A stretch of DNA of 64,000 nucleotides from Streptomyces europaeiscabiei (GTDB taxonomy: Bacteria > Actinomycetota > Actinomycetes > Streptomycetales > Streptomycetaceae). Shown here one piece after another: positions 43,370-56,410 of this stretch. Under the pieces are notes generated by a model that saw only the letters and a list, made by a program, of their open reading frames with translations, did no database searches and was not told where the DNA came from. Both the position numbers and the translations under genes were made by a program. Location of the stretch: the NCBI RefSeq assembly GCF_001550375.1, contig NZ_LRTR01000514.1:1-64000 (forward strand), read 5' to 3'. The stretch's first letter is position 1, and the number at the start of each line of letters is the position of its first letter.

Positions 43370-44169
43370 CGATCGACGACCTGAGACGCGTCCACCTCTT
43401 CCGCACCGATCTCGGGTCCGACGAGGCGGTGCCGCTGCTTCTGGTGCACGGCTGGGGCGGGGACGGCCGGGAGTGGTCCGCGCACGCCGAGGCGCTGGCC
43501 GACCGGTTCCGCGTGATCGTCCCCGACCTGCGCGGGCACGGCCGGTCGGACGTCCCCGACGAGGGCAACACGCCGACGGAGATGGCCGACGACCTCGCCG
43601 CGCTGCTCCGGCACCTTGGCACCGGGCCGGCGATCGCCGTGGGCCACTCCATGGGCGGCCAGGTCGTCAACCTGCTCGCGGTCCGGCATCAGGAGCTCGT
43701 CCGCTCGGTCATCGCCCTTGATCCGGCTCACGGCGCGCACGGGGCGGAAGTGGAGGGGATTCCCGCCCGGCTCGCGGAGTACCGGGAACGCGGGGCGCGT
43801 GCCGCGGCCGAGTTCATCGCCGGCGCCTTCCCGGCAGGCGCTCCGGCCGGACTGCGTACGGCACATGTCCGCACCATGCTCGGCACCCCGGATCACGTCA
43901 TCGCCCAGGCGTACGCGGGCATGTACACCGACTCCGGCGCGGTCGGCGTCCGCCCGCACAGCGAGGCGTATCTGCGCCGGCGCAGCCAGCCCGCGCTCAC
44001 CGTATGGACCTCGGCGCAAGCGGCCACCTGGGAACGCGGCACCCTGCATGTCCCCGGCTCCCGCGTCGAACACTGGCCTGACACCGGGCACTACCTGCAC
44101 GAGGAACATGTCGGACGCACAGTGCGCCTGTTGGAGGACTGGGCGACGGCTGGACAAGGGACCCGGTAG
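43366..44169 (+). CDS. Alpha/beta-hydrolase fold protein
   Basis: It has 267 residues: LLLVHGWGGDGREW (oxyanion), DLRGHGRSD, nucleophile elbow VGHSMGGQVV (Ser), and the C-terminal His in WPDTGHYLHEEHVG. It is coupled to the GH43 stop by the ATGA overlap and is the last gene of the cluster B operon. It might remove acetyl or feruloyl-type esters from oligosaccharides, but nothing in the sequence proves an esterase over a dehalogenase or lactonase role. Confidence 0.82.
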   Translation: MTIDDLRRVHLFRTDLGSDEAVPLLLVHGWGGDGREWSAHAEALADRFRVIVPDLRGHGRSDVPDEGNTPTEMADDLAALLRHLGTGPAIAVGHSMGGQVVNLLAVRHQELVRSVIALDPAHGAHGAEVEGIPARLAEYRERGARAAAEFIAGAFPAGAPAGLRTAHVRTMLGTPDHVIAQAYAGMYTDSGAVGVRPHSEAYLRRRSQPALTVWTSAQAATWERGTLHVPGSRVEHWPDTGHYLHEEHVGRTVRLLEDWATAGQGTR

Positions 44170-44286
44170 GAAGTGCCTGCGCCCGTTCACCGGCTCCAGC
44201 AACTGGACGCAGCACCTGCTCGCCCCGGCGGGCAGACCTCAGTCCGGTGCCGGGGGGCGGGTGGACTGCGGGAGTTGGCGGCGCCC

Positions 44287-45543
44287 TTAGCGATGCCCGG
44301 CCCTGCCAGGGCCCGCTCGTCGCATGGTGGGGAGGAGTGCTATGACCTCCCAGCCGTGGTCCTCGCGTGGGCCGGTGTGCAGTGTGCCGCCGAGTGCGGT
44401 GACGCGTTCGGTGAGGCCGACGATGCCGAAGCCTCCGCCGCGGGCGGCGTAGGGCAGCGGGGCGCCTGCGCGGCCGTTGTCGCGCACCGTCACGTGCAGG
44501 GTGTCGTCGGCGTGAGCGAGGGCGACGGTGACTTCGGTGGCGTCGGCGGGGTGGCGCCGTACGTTCGTGAGGGCTTCCTGGACGACGCGGTAGGCGGCGG
44601 CCTGTACCTCGTGGGGCAGATTCGGGGGCATGGAGGCGGAGCGGTGCAGTTCGGCCTTCGGGCCGGTCGGGCCGCCGAATCGGTCGACGAGTTCCGTGAG
44701 GGCTGCCAGGTCGCCCACCAGGTGGTTCTCGCCCGGCTCCAGCCGGGCCGTTTGCTCCGGGCCTTCGCGCAGGATTCCGACGGTCAACCGCATGGAGTCG
44801 AGCGCCTCGGTCGCGGCGTGCTCGATTCCCGCCAGGACCGGGTCCAGGCGATCTGGTTCGCTGCTGACCATCATGCGGGCCATCTGTGTCTGGATGAGGA
44901 TGCCGGTGACGTGGTGGGCGACGAAGTCGTGCAGGTCGGCTGCCATGGCGAGGCGTTCGGAGCGACGGGTCTCGGCGACCGCGACGCCGCGCCTGTGGTC
45001 CAGGGAGCGCAGGTAGCCGCCGAGGCCGATGGTGATGCCGGTCATCAGCGCTACTACCAGTGTGAGCCCCAGGATCAGGGCGTCGTCCTGGGTGCCGGTT
45101 GCGTAGAAGCGCAGCGGTGCAGCGATGGCCGCCCCGCCGACGAGCAGGGCACAGGGGCCTGCCCATCGTGGTGGGCAGGTACGGACGGCGAGCAGCAGCA
45201 GGCAGAGCAGGACCGCCACTTCCCCAGGGCCGAACATACGAATTCGCTCGGTCGTCGTGGCCACGGCGGTCAAGGCCAGGGAAGCGCCTGCTGGTAGGGC
45301 GGCCCGCAGTTGGGGAGTGAGCCACGCGGGTTGCCGGGCGGAGGGCCACAGGACGGCCGCGAGGCCGAGCGACAGCAGCAGGAGCACAGGCCAGAGGGTC
45401 TTGCCGTTGGTGACGGCGATGAGCACGTCCGCGGCGGCCAGCAGGACCAGTGTGATGACGCCCGTCGCACGCAGGCAGCCCTGTCGGCGGGTCCGCGTCG
45501 TGGTCGGGTCGTCCGTCGCAGGCAGGAGGTTCACATCGGTCAC
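44287..45543 (-). CDS. Membrane sensor histidine kinase (HisKA_3 type), no adjacent response regulator
   Basis: It has about 418 residues. Five or six hydrophobic segments (residues about 25-165, for example VLLLLSLGLAAVLW) are followed by the dimerisation helix with phospho-acceptor His in MAADLHDFVAHHVTGILIQ. The GHKL ATPase part has QEALTNVRRHPADATEV, VRDNGRAGAPLP and GGFGIVGLTERVTALGG. The start is uncertain: GTG 45543 gives a sensible protein but has no good ribosome site. Such kinases normally sit next to a NarL-type regulator; here both neighbours are glycan enzymes, so the partner has been lost or lies elsewhere. Confidence 0.82.
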   Translation of the reverse strand: MTDVNLLPATDDPTTTRTRRQGCLRATGVITLVLLAAADVLIAVTNGKTLWPVLLLLSLGLAAVLWPSARQPAWLTPQLRAALPAGASLALTAVATTTERIRMFGPGEVAVLLCLLLLAVRTCPPRWAGPCALLVGGAAIAAPLRFYATGTQDDALILGLTLVVALMTGITIGLGGYLRSLDHRRGVAVAETRRSERLAMAADLHDFVAHHVTGILIQTQMARMMVSSEPDRLDPVLAGIEHAATEALDSMRLTVGILREGPEQTARLEPGENHLVGDLAALTELVDRFGGPTGPKAELHRSASMPPNLPHEVQAAAYRVVQEALTNVRRHPADATEVTVALAHADDTLHVTVRDNGRAGAPLPYAARGGGFGIVGLTERVTALGGTLHTGPREDHGWEVIALLPTMRRAGPGRAGHR

Positions 45544-45566
45544 TGTAGAGAGGAGCGGTCGGCTGC

Positions 45567-45588
45567 GCCTCGGCTGGTCGGCCGAGGC
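45567..45588. terminator. Hairpin GCCTCGGC/GCCGAGGC
   Basis: A perfect 8-bp stem with a 6-nt loop lies upstream of the kinase and downstream of the GH93-like gene, reinforcing the larger hairpin next to it. Confidence 0.45.
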
Positions 45589-45595
45589 GGACGTC

Positions 45596-45632
45596 AGGCG
45601 CGGGAACCGCTTCGCCGGCGGTCCCCGCGCCT
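45596..45632 (-). terminator. Terminator of the GH93-like gene
   Basis: AGGCGCGGG pairs with CCCGCGCCT, and an inner ACCGC/GCGGT extends the stem. It begins 21 bp after the GH93-like stop codon on the minus strand. Confidence 0.65.
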
Positions 45633-45653
45633 GGTCATGGCACGGTGGGACGG

Positions 45654-47711
45654 TCAGTTGATCCGGACGATCTTCCAGAGCTGGTCGTCGAGGCTGGCGC
45701 TGCCCCACTGGATGACGGCTGCCCCGTCGGCGGTGGAGGACTGGGTGACGCCGGCGACGAGGGTGCTGTTCACGTTCCGGAGTTTGTAGTAGCCGCCGCC
45801 CCCGTCGGTGAGGGTCCACTTCTGGGAGTCGGCGCTGGAGGCGGTGTTCTGGACGATGGCAGCGCCCGCGGCGCTGGAGGAGCCTTGGATGTCGAGGTTG
45901 AGGTTGCTCTTGGTGTTCTTGATGTTCCAGGCGCCGCTGCCGGCGGACTGGAAGGTGAAGAGCTGGCAGGTGCAGTTCGTGTTCTGCCACTGGTTGGCGG
46001 CGGTGCCGGCGGTGGTGGAGCCGTTCGGGATGTCGAGGTACTTGCCGCTGTTCTTGTTCACCAGGACGTACTGGCCGGTGCCCAGGGGCGGCAGGGCGGT
46101 CTGGGTGAGGTTCCAGCGCTGGCAGCCGCAGCTGGTGCCGCTCCACTGGACGGCGGCGGTGCCGACGGTGGTGGAGGCGCTGGGTATTTCGAGGAGCTTG
46201 CCACTGCTGCGGTTGGTGATGCTGTACCCGCCGGCCGGGTGGGGCGCGATGGCCCATTCGTGGTCGGGCGTGCCGTTGTCATCCCACTGCAGGACTGTGG
46301 CGCCGTTGGCGGTGGACTGGCTCTGGACGCCGAGGACCTTGCCACTGGCGACGTTGAAGATCTTGAAGTAGCCCGAGGACTGCTGCTCGAAGCGCCACTG
46401 CTGGTTGGTGGAGGTGGTGGGGTTCTGCTGGGTGGCGGTGGTGCCGTTGGTGGTGGAGCCGCCGACGATCGTGAGGTTCAGGGCGCTGTTCGCGTTGGTC
46501 ATGGTGTAGGTGGCACCGTCGGAGACGCCGCCGCCCAGGTCGATCGTGCTGTAGGTGACCGGGTTGGAGAGGCCGCTGCCTCCCCGTCCGGCGCTGAGGA
46601 TCAGCAGGCTGTGCCCGTCGGCGAGGGCCGTCATGCCGCGGCTGTAGCCGCCGATCACATTGGCGCTGATGCGCGTCCAGGTGTTCGCGGCGCCGTTCTG
46701 CGTGTTGATGAACAGGTCCTCGGCGCTGTTGGCGCTGACGACGAGTGTGCCGTTGGGGCCGCCGGTGGGCAGCCAGGTCATGTAGGGAGCGCTCTGCGGC
46801 ACCACGCCGCCCGTCGTCCGCAGCGGGATGCCGGTGACCGAGCCGAACGCCTCCGGGTCGGAGGAGATCTTGTAGTAGACGGAGAAGTTGCCCTCGGGAG
46901 CGCCGCCGTACTCGTAAGACATGACGTACTTGCCGTTCGGCAGCTTCGCGACGGTGGGCATGCCCGGCCGGTCGCCGGCGGTGGGCATTGCCACGTCGTC
47001 GACGACGGGGCCCCAGTTGCGGACGTCGGTGGAGACCTGGTGGACGATCTTCTGGCCGTGGTCGGGGTCGCGCTGGTCGGAGTAGTAGACGATCAGCTTG
47101 CCGTCGGAGACGAGGAAGAACGGCTCCCACACGGGAGTCTGGCCGTTCGTGTCGAACGCCGAGCCGCCTGTGGCGATGTTGCTGACGAAGTCCCAGGTCT
47201 GACCGCGGTCGGTGCTGGCGTACATGTCGATCTTGGTGGCCGACCGGTCGGAGGGCACCGAGTCACCTGCGGCCAGGATGGTCCCGGCCGGGAAGTCGCC
47301 TATGGCCGTGGGCAGTTCGAAGAGCTCGGGCTGCCAGCGCATGCCCCAGCCGTTCTCGGTGTCGGCTACGTCGGAGAGCTTGCTCCAGGAGTCGCCGTTG
47401 TCGGTGGAGCGGTAGATCGGGAAGACGGGCGTACCGTTGGTGTACTGCTCGAACGTGGCGAGCAGGGTGCCGTTGGCCGATCCGTTGTGCTGCAGACGCA
47501 GCACCCGCGGGTACAGCGAACCGGGCGAGGGCGCACCCGCGGGCGGGGTGTACATGGTCTGCGAGGGACGGGAGAGGGCCTGAGCCCGCCCCGAGGCAGG
47601 CAGCACAATCGTCGCCGCGGCGACGATCAGCGCCAGGATGAGCAACAGCAGGGTGGTGGGGCGGGAATGCTGAGCGGCGCCGGGTCTGGCGCTCAACAGT
47701 GCAGGGGACAT
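45654..47711 (-). CDS. Secreted GH93-like exo-alpha-1,5-arabinanase with two ricin-type lectin domains
   Basis: It has 685 residues. A signal/anchor segment (about 20-42) is followed by a sialidase-fold propeller with Asp boxes STDNGDSW and STDRGQTW. Blocks MRWQPELFELP, PVWEPFFLVSDGKLIVYYSD and DRPGMPTVAKLPNGKYVMSY fit GH93 exo-arabinanases better than true sialidases. From about residue 400 two beta-trefoil lectins follow, with Q-x-W-type closings QQWRF, HEWAI, QRWNL, then QKWTL and QLWKI. Such CBM13-like domains hold the enzyme on polymer. Predicted to release arabinobiose from arabinan side chains of pectin. GH33-type activity is less likely. Confidence 0.72.
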   Translation of the reverse strand: MSPALLSARPGAAQHSRPTTLLLLILALIVAAATIVLPASGRAQALSRPSQTMYTPPAGAPSPGSLYPRVLRLQHNGSANGTLLATFEQYTNGTPVFPIYRSTDNGDSWSKLSDVADTENGWGMRWQPELFELPTAIGDFPAGTILAAGDSVPSDRSATKIDMYASTDRGQTWDFVSNIATGGSAFDTNGQTPVWEPFFLVSDGKLIVYYSDQRDPDHGQKIVHQVSTDVRNWGPVVDDVAMPTAGDRPGMPTVAKLPNGKYVMSYEYGGAPEGNFSVYYKISSDPEAFGSVTGIPLRTTGGVVPQSAPYMTWLPTGGPNGTLVVSANSAEDLFINTQNGAANTWTRISANVIGGYSRGMTALADGHSLLILSAGRGGSGLSNPVTYSTIDLGGGVSDGATYTMTNANSALNLTIVGGSTTNGTTATQQNPTTSTNQQWRFEQQSSGYFKIFNVASGKVLGVQSQSTANGATVLQWDDNGTPDHEWAIAPHPAGGYSITNRSSGKLLEIPSASTTVGTAAVQWSGTSCGCQRWNLTQTALPPLGTGQYVLVNKNSGKYLDIPNGSTTAGTAANQWQNTNCTCQLFTFQSAGSGAWNIKNTKSNLNLDIQGSSSAAGAAIVQNTASSADSQKWTLTDGGGGYYKLRNVNSTLVAGVTQSSTADGAAVIQWGSASLDDQLWKIVRIN

Positions 47712-47935
47712 GTGCGGCTCTCAGGGCAGGGGAGGGACAGGAGGGTCCGGTGCGTGCCGCCCGGGACGAAACCGGGTGGGAAGCGGCGAGCCCGGAGTGC
47801 ACGTCCACCGCGTACGAGGAACCGCGGTGTCGTGCGGCATAGGAGTCGGACCGATCCGCCTCGCGAGTGAGACGGCTGGTGCGAGTGGCGGAGCTGTGCC
47901 CGGGGCGCGGTGTGTTCTCCGAAGCCGGGGTGCTC

Positions 47936-49000
47936 TCAGGTGGTGGGCCGGTCCGTCTTGTCGGGGTGCGACGGCGGAGGCGCGGTCGAGCCGCGGACGA
48001 CGAGTTCGACCGGTGGGTCGCTCGCCTGCGGCAGGTCGGTGTCGGGCTTCTCGATCGCGTGCACGAGAAGGCGGATGCCCTCTCTGGCCGCGGCCTCGAA
48101 GGGCTGGCGCACGGTGGTCAGGGGAGGAGAGACGTAGGCGAAGACCGGGTTGCCGTCGAAGCCGACGACGCTGATGTCCTCGGGTACGCGGCGCCCGGCT
48201 TCCCGCAGGGCGTGGATGAGCCCGATGGCCATCTCGTCGCCCGCCGCGAAGACAGCGGTCACGGACCTGTCCGACGCCAGCGCCCGGCCCACGGCATGGC
48301 CGGAGGCAGCCGACCAGTCACCGTTGAGCAGTGGCGGCTCGTGCGCGCCCCGTGCCGCGAGCGCCGCACGCCATCCTTCGATGCGGTCCTTGGTGGCGTA
48401 CCAGCGCCGCGGACCGGCGAGATGATGAACGGTCGTGTGTCCCAGGTCCAGCAGATGCTCGGTGGCCGCCCGCGCCAGTTCCTGTGCGCCCACACCCATG
48501 GTCACGGTGCGGGTGGCGGTGAAGGCGGGCGGTGCTCCCAGGAAGAGGACGGGGACGCCGACGCGGACGCTGATGTCTCCTTCCACGATGGGTTCGGAGA
48601 CGATGACGCCGTCCACCCCTTGTTCGAGCAGCGACGCCACGGCACCCGCGATGCCCGTCGGGTCGCCGTCGGGCGTGTTGACCACGCGGAGCGCGTAGCC
48701 CGCGTCGCGCACGGCCCGCTCGATGTGCACGAGCAGTGAAGCGGTCCCGTAGCCGGCGGTGCCCAGGGCGACCACACCGATGGAGCCGGTACGCCCGGAG
48801 ACCAGTGTCCTGGCCGCCTGGTTCAGCCGGTAGCCGAGTTCCTCGGCGGCCGCGAGGACCTTGGTGCGGGCGTCCTCGGAGACGTACGGCTCGTTGTTGA
48901 GGACCCGGGACACCGTCTTGCGTGACACCCCGGCCAGGCGGGCCACGTCCGCGCTGCGCGGCACAGCGGAGCCCTCGCTCCGTCCCACCACTGCTGCCAT
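47936..49000 (-). CDS. LacI-family regulator of cluster C
   Basis: It has 354 residues from ATG 49000, which has GGGAG 5 bases upstream. The longer frame to 49075 would start inside the 29-bp palindrome. HTH: SADVARLAGVSRKTVSRVLN; hinge: LNQAARTLVSGRTGSIGVVA. The ligand domain has VFAAGDEMAIGLIHALREAG and ISVVGFDGNPVFAYVSPPLT. It lies between the GH93-like gene (224 bp downstream) and the divergent importer-GH2 operon, and probably controls both through the palindrome upstream. Confidence 0.9.
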   Translation of the reverse strand: MAAVVGRSEGSAVPRSADVARLAGVSRKTVSRVLNNEPYVSEDARTKVLAAAEELGYRLNQAARTLVSGRTGSIGVVALGTAGYGTASLLVHIERAVRDAGYALRVVNTPDGDPTGIAGAVASLLEQGVDGVIVSEPIVEGDISVRVGVPVLFLGAPPAFTATRTVTMGVGAQELARAATEHLLDLGHTTVHHLAGPRRWYATKDRIEGWRAALAARGAHEPPLLNGDWSAASGHAVGRALASDRSVTAVFAAGDEMAIGLIHALREAGRRVPEDISVVGFDGNPVFAYVSPPLTTVRQPFEAAAREGIRLLVHAIEKPDTDLPQASDPPVELVVRGSTAPPPSHPDKTDRPTT

Positions 49001-49046
49001 GAAGTCTCCCGACGGCCGTACGTCTGCATCGAAGGCGGTCAACTGT

Positions 49047-49075
49047 ATGACCACGCGGTCTGACCGCGTGGTCAT
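49047..49075. promoter_or_regulatory. 29-bp perfect palindrome, probable LacI operator pair
   Basis: ATGACCACGCGGTC, a central T, then GACCGCGTGGTCAT are exact complements. Each arm is itself a near-palindrome, TGACC-ACGC-GGTC, of the LacI-box kind with a central CG. It could therefore bind two LacI dimers side by side or one protein across the whole dyad. It lies 47-75 bp upstream of the LacI ATG. Confidence 0.65.
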
Positions 49076-49339
49076 GTCTACGTAGCCGACAGCGGTACGT
49101 CAAGGGTTCCGGCGGTATCGATTCCGAGGGGCGGATGCGGGTTCGTCGGAGGGCGGCCGGTCGGCGAAGGGAGTCGCAGTCGCCGTGCGGAGAGCCCCCG
49201 TGGTGGACATATCTGCTGGTCAAGGGATACAAGTTGGCTCTCGCGCCGGCTCGCGGAACGGGGGTGTCGCTCCCCTCCGGCGGTAGGCCGGCCGTCCTGC
49301 CGACAGGTACGGTCAGCTCTGAGGTCAGGTCGAAGGGGC

Positions 49340-49367
49340 TTGACAGCGACTCCTCGGAGCGTTCACT
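49340..49367 (+). promoter_or_regulatory. Possible promoter of the cluster C importer operon
   Basis: TTGACA at 49340-49345 is a perfect -35, but the sequence 16-17 bp later (TTCACT) is a poor -10. A leader of over 120 nt would follow. Confidence 0.3.
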
Positions 49368-49494
49368 CTTCCTCCCAACCGCCGGTCGAATTTGTTCGAT
49401 CGTGTTGAGTCTTGGTCGCGTAGACGACCGCTTCCCCGTCACACCCCGCGGGCCGACGTGCCGCCTGAGCACGGCCGCCCTGTCAGGAGCCGAA

Positions 49495-50817
49495 ATGCAC
49501 TCTTCCTCCCTCGGTCGGCCCATGCCTTCTGCCAGCCGACGCACCGTCCTGCGCGGTATCGGTGGCGCAGCCGTCCTCGGCGCCGGCATACCGCTGCTCA
49601 GCGCCTGCGGCGGCAGCGGCAGCGGCAGCGGCACGGCATCCGACCCCAAGACCGTCAGCCTCGGGTCGAACGCGTCGGACGCGGTGCCGAAGAAGGCGTT
49701 CGCCGAGATCTACGCGGCGTTCACGAAGCAGTCCGGGATCACGGTCGACGTGAACACCAAGGACCACAACACGTTCCAGGAGCAGATCAACACCTACCTC
49801 CAGGGCACCCCGGACGACGTGTTCAACTGGTTCGCCGGCTACCGCATGCAGTTCTTCGCCGCCAAGGGCCTCGCCTCCCCGATCGACGACGTGTGGCAGA
49901 AGATCGGCGGAAACTTCCCCGAGGCGATGAAGGCGCTCAGCAAGGGCGCGGACGGCAAGTACTACTTCGTGCCCATCTCCACGTCCCTCTGGGGCGTCTT
50001 CTACCGCAAGAGCGTCTTCGAGAAGTACGGCTACGAGGTCCCCACCACCTGGGACCAGCTCGTCGCCCTGTGCAAGCAGATGAAGAAGGACGGCCTGGTT
50101 CCGTTCGCCTTCGGCGACAAGGACGCCTGGCCCGCGCTCGGCACCTTCGACCAGATCAACTTCCGTACCAACGGCTACGACTTCCACGTCGAGCTGATGG
50201 CCGGCAAGGCGTCCTGGACGGATGCCAAGGTCCGCACCGCCTTCGACCACTGGGCCGAGATCCTCCCCTACCACCAGGAGGGCGCGGTCGGCCGCACCTG
50301 GCAGGACGCGGCCCAGACGCTGATCTCGAAGAAGGCGGGCATGTACCTGTTCGGCAGCTTCGTGGCGCAGCAGTTCACGAACAAGGCCGACCTGGACGAC
50401 CTTGACTTCTTCCCCTTCCCGGAGATCGACTCCGCGCACGGACAGGACACCGTCGAGGCGCCCACCGACGGCTTCATGCTCTCCAAGGCTCCGAAGAACA
50501 AGGACGGCGCGCTGAAGCTCCTGGAGTTCCTGGGCACCCCGGAGGCAGAGCAGATCTACCTGAAGTCCGACCCGAGCCTGGTCGCGGCTTCCAACAAGGC
50601 CGACACCTCCTCGTACACCCCGCTCCAGAAGAAGGCGTACGAGACGATCGCCGGCGCCAAGCACCTCACCCAGTTCATGGACCGCGACAGCCGCCCGGAC
50701 TTCACCTCCACGGTGATGCAGCCCGCCCTGCAGAAGTTCGTCCGCGACCCCAAGGGCGTCGACAGCCTGCTGGCGTCGATCGAGCGCCAGAAGAAGACGA
50801 TCTTCGCGTCCGCATGA
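49495..50817 (+). CDS. Cluster C ABC importer sugar-binding lipoprotein (Tat type)
   Basis: It has 440 residues; AGGAG lies 6 bases before ATG 49495. The signal carries twin arginine (ASRRTVLRGIGGAAVLG) and a lipobox LSAC, so it is probably a Tat-exported lipoprotein. The family 1 fold follows: TVSLGSNASDAVPKKAFAEI, YYFVPISTSLWGVFYRKSVF and YEVPTTWDQLVALCKQM. The stop overlaps the permease start by 4 bp. Its ligand is probably an arabino- or galacto-oligosaccharide, given GH93 and GH2 neighbours. Confidence 0.92.
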   Translation: MHSSSLGRPMPSASRRTVLRGIGGAAVLGAGIPLLSACGGSGSGSGTASDPKTVSLGSNASDAVPKKAFAEIYAAFTKQSGITVDVNTKDHNTFQEQINTYLQGTPDDVFNWFAGYRMQFFAAKGLASPIDDVWQKIGGNFPEAMKALSKGADGKYYFVPISTSLWGVFYRKSVFEKYGYEVPTTWDQLVALCKQMKKDGLVPFAFGDKDAWPALGTFDQINFRTNGYDFHVELMAGKASWTDAKVRTAFDHWAEILPYHQEGAVGRTWQDAAQTLISKKAGMYLFGSFVAQQFTNKADLDDLDFFPFPEIDSAHGQDTVEAPTDGFMLSKAPKNKDGALKLLEFLGTPEAEQIYLKSDPSLVAASNKADTSSYTPLQKKAYETIAGAKHLTQFMDRDSRPDFTSTVMQPALQKFVRDPKGVDSLLASIERQKKTIFASA

Positions 50818-51832
50818 CCGCCACCACGAACACCGGTACCGGGACCGGAACCACCAGCACCTCGGGGGCGGCCGCAGTGCCGCCCCCGGGCAACCCGAAG
50901 AATGTGACCAAGAATCAGACCAAGCGGCTGCGCGCCCCCTTGGGCCACCGACGGCTGCTCACCCGACGGGACCGCCTCACCCTCGGCCTGATGGCCGGGG
51001 TGCCGACGATCCTGCACGTCATGCTCGTCTGGCTCACAGCTCTCGCCTCGATCGCGCTGGCCTTCACCACCTGGGACGGCATCGGCTTCGACTCCATCAC
51101 ATGGGTCGGCCTGGACAACTTCCGTGAGCTGTTCACCAGCAACCCGCAGTTCTGGCCCGCCGTCGAGCACAACATCGTCTGGTTCGTCGTGCTCATCCTG
51201 ATCCCGACGCCGCTCGGCCTGTTCCTGGCCGTGCAGCTCGACAAGAAGATCCGGTTCAGCAAGGTGTACCAGACCGCGTTCTTCCTGCCCGTCGTGCTGT
51301 CGATGGCGGTCATCGGGTTCGTATGGCAGCTCGTCTACAACCCCGACACCGGCCTGATCAACAGCATCATCGGCGCCAACGAGCCCGGCCACTACATCGA
51401 CTGGATCGGCGACCCGGACCTCAACCTGTGGTCCGTCCTCATCGCCGCCTCCTGGCGCCACACCGGCTACATGATGATTCTCTACCTGGCCGGCCTGAAG
51501 GGTGTCGACCCGGCGCTTCGGGAGGCGTCCTCGCTGGACGGCGCCAACGAGTGGCAGACGTTCAAGAACGTCATCTTCCCCACCCTGCGCCCCACCAACA
51601 CCGTCGTCCTGGTCGTGACGATCATCGAGGCGCTGCGCGCCTTCGACCTCGTCTTCGTCTTCAACAAGGGCGCCGAGGGCACCGAGTTGCTGTCGATCCT
51701 GGTCACCAACAACATCATCGGTGAGTCCAGCCGCATCGGATACGGCTCCGCGATCGCCGTGGTCCTGCTGGTGATCTCGCTTGCCGTGATCATCCCGTAT
51801 CTGATCGCGACCTTCCGGAAGGAGCGGCGCGC

Positions 51833-51836
<4 letters not shown>
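50814..51836 (+). CDS. Cluster C ABC importer permease, MalF/UgpA type
   Basis: It has 340 residues. A long Thr/Ser/Pro-rich cytoplasmic N-terminus (about 50 residues) precedes six membrane segments. The EAA-like loop is LREASSLDGANEWQTFKNVI. Start and stop both overlap neighbours by 4 bp (ATGA), so all three importer genes are translationally coupled. Confidence 0.92.
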
Positions 51837-55835
<3,999 letters not shown>

Positions 55836-56220
55836 GCAACAGAGCCCGTCGGCGACGCTGCTGCCCACCGTGGGCCGGCGGGCCGACCGGGCGCTGCACG
55901 GCCCGGCGGCGGGGGTGGCTGGCGGTTCCCCGAACGATGGTCCCGGACCGCGGACTGCCCTCGACGAGAGCATGCCGCTCGAGCCGGGCGCCTGCCGCAT
56001 CCCCCTCTCCGAGATCGGCCGGGCCGAGGCCTACGCGCGAGCCTGTGCCGAGCTCGGCGAGCCCCGGGCCGCTGTCGAGGGGCGATGGCGGCCGGCCAGG
56101 CGACCCGGCGAAGCCCACCGCCCTCGTCAGGACCGTTTCCCGGCACACACTTCGTCAGCGACGGGCCGAAACAGCGGTGCGGTCTTCAAGGATGCATCCA
56201 TGGGTTCGCACACCGTCTGA
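55836..56220. other. Gap of about 385 bp
   Basis: No complete gene. A plus-strand stretch reading MPLEPGACRIPLSEIGRAEA then YARACAELGEPRA looks like a protein scrap, but I do not recognise it. It leads into a dehydrogenase fragment, so this is another degraded junction. Confidence 0.35.
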
Positions 56221-56410
56221 TGACCAAACGGAAGGGCAAGTACGCCATCGGACAGAAGGGCCTGATCCTCGGCCGCGAGGGCGTGGGCACGGTCACCGAG
56301 GTCGGCCCGGCCGTCGCCGGCCTCAAGCCCGGTGGCCTGGTCGTGATCAACCCCACCCAGCCTTGCGGGCTGTGCCCTGCGCGCAGGGTCGGCCACGAGC
56401 GTTGTCTCTA
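56221..56410 (+). pseudogene. Zinc-type alcohol dehydrogenase, GroES-like domain scrap
   Basis: The frame reads GREGVGTVTEVGPAVAGLKP, then GGLVVINPTQPCGLCPA. This is the G-H/R-E-x-x-G-x-V-x-x-V-G core and the start of the structural-zinc Cys cluster of medium-chain dehydrogenases (first Cys pair C-G-L-C). The frame then degenerates. About 60 of roughly 340 residues survive, with neither a start nor a Rossmann domain. Confidence 0.55.

Larger units (their letters stand above)
49001..49494. other. Divergent control region of cluster C
   Basis: These 494 bp hold the 29-bp perfect palindrome (49047-49075) close to the LacI start and a TTGACA at 49340-49345 that may start the importer promoter. 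A plus-strand frame is open through much of it, but the importer start at 49495 has a clear ribosome site, so I do not extend the gene. Confidence 0.5.

Noticed and set aside
45654-47711. True sialidase (GH33)
   Set aside because: Asp boxes are present, but the Arg-rich sialidase blocks (FRIP near the start) are not; GH93-type blocks fit better.
45645-47870. 741-residue plus-strand ORF opposite the GH93-like gene
   Set aside because: Repetitive Gly/Val/Ala translation without domains; the minus strand carries Asp boxes and lectin motifs.
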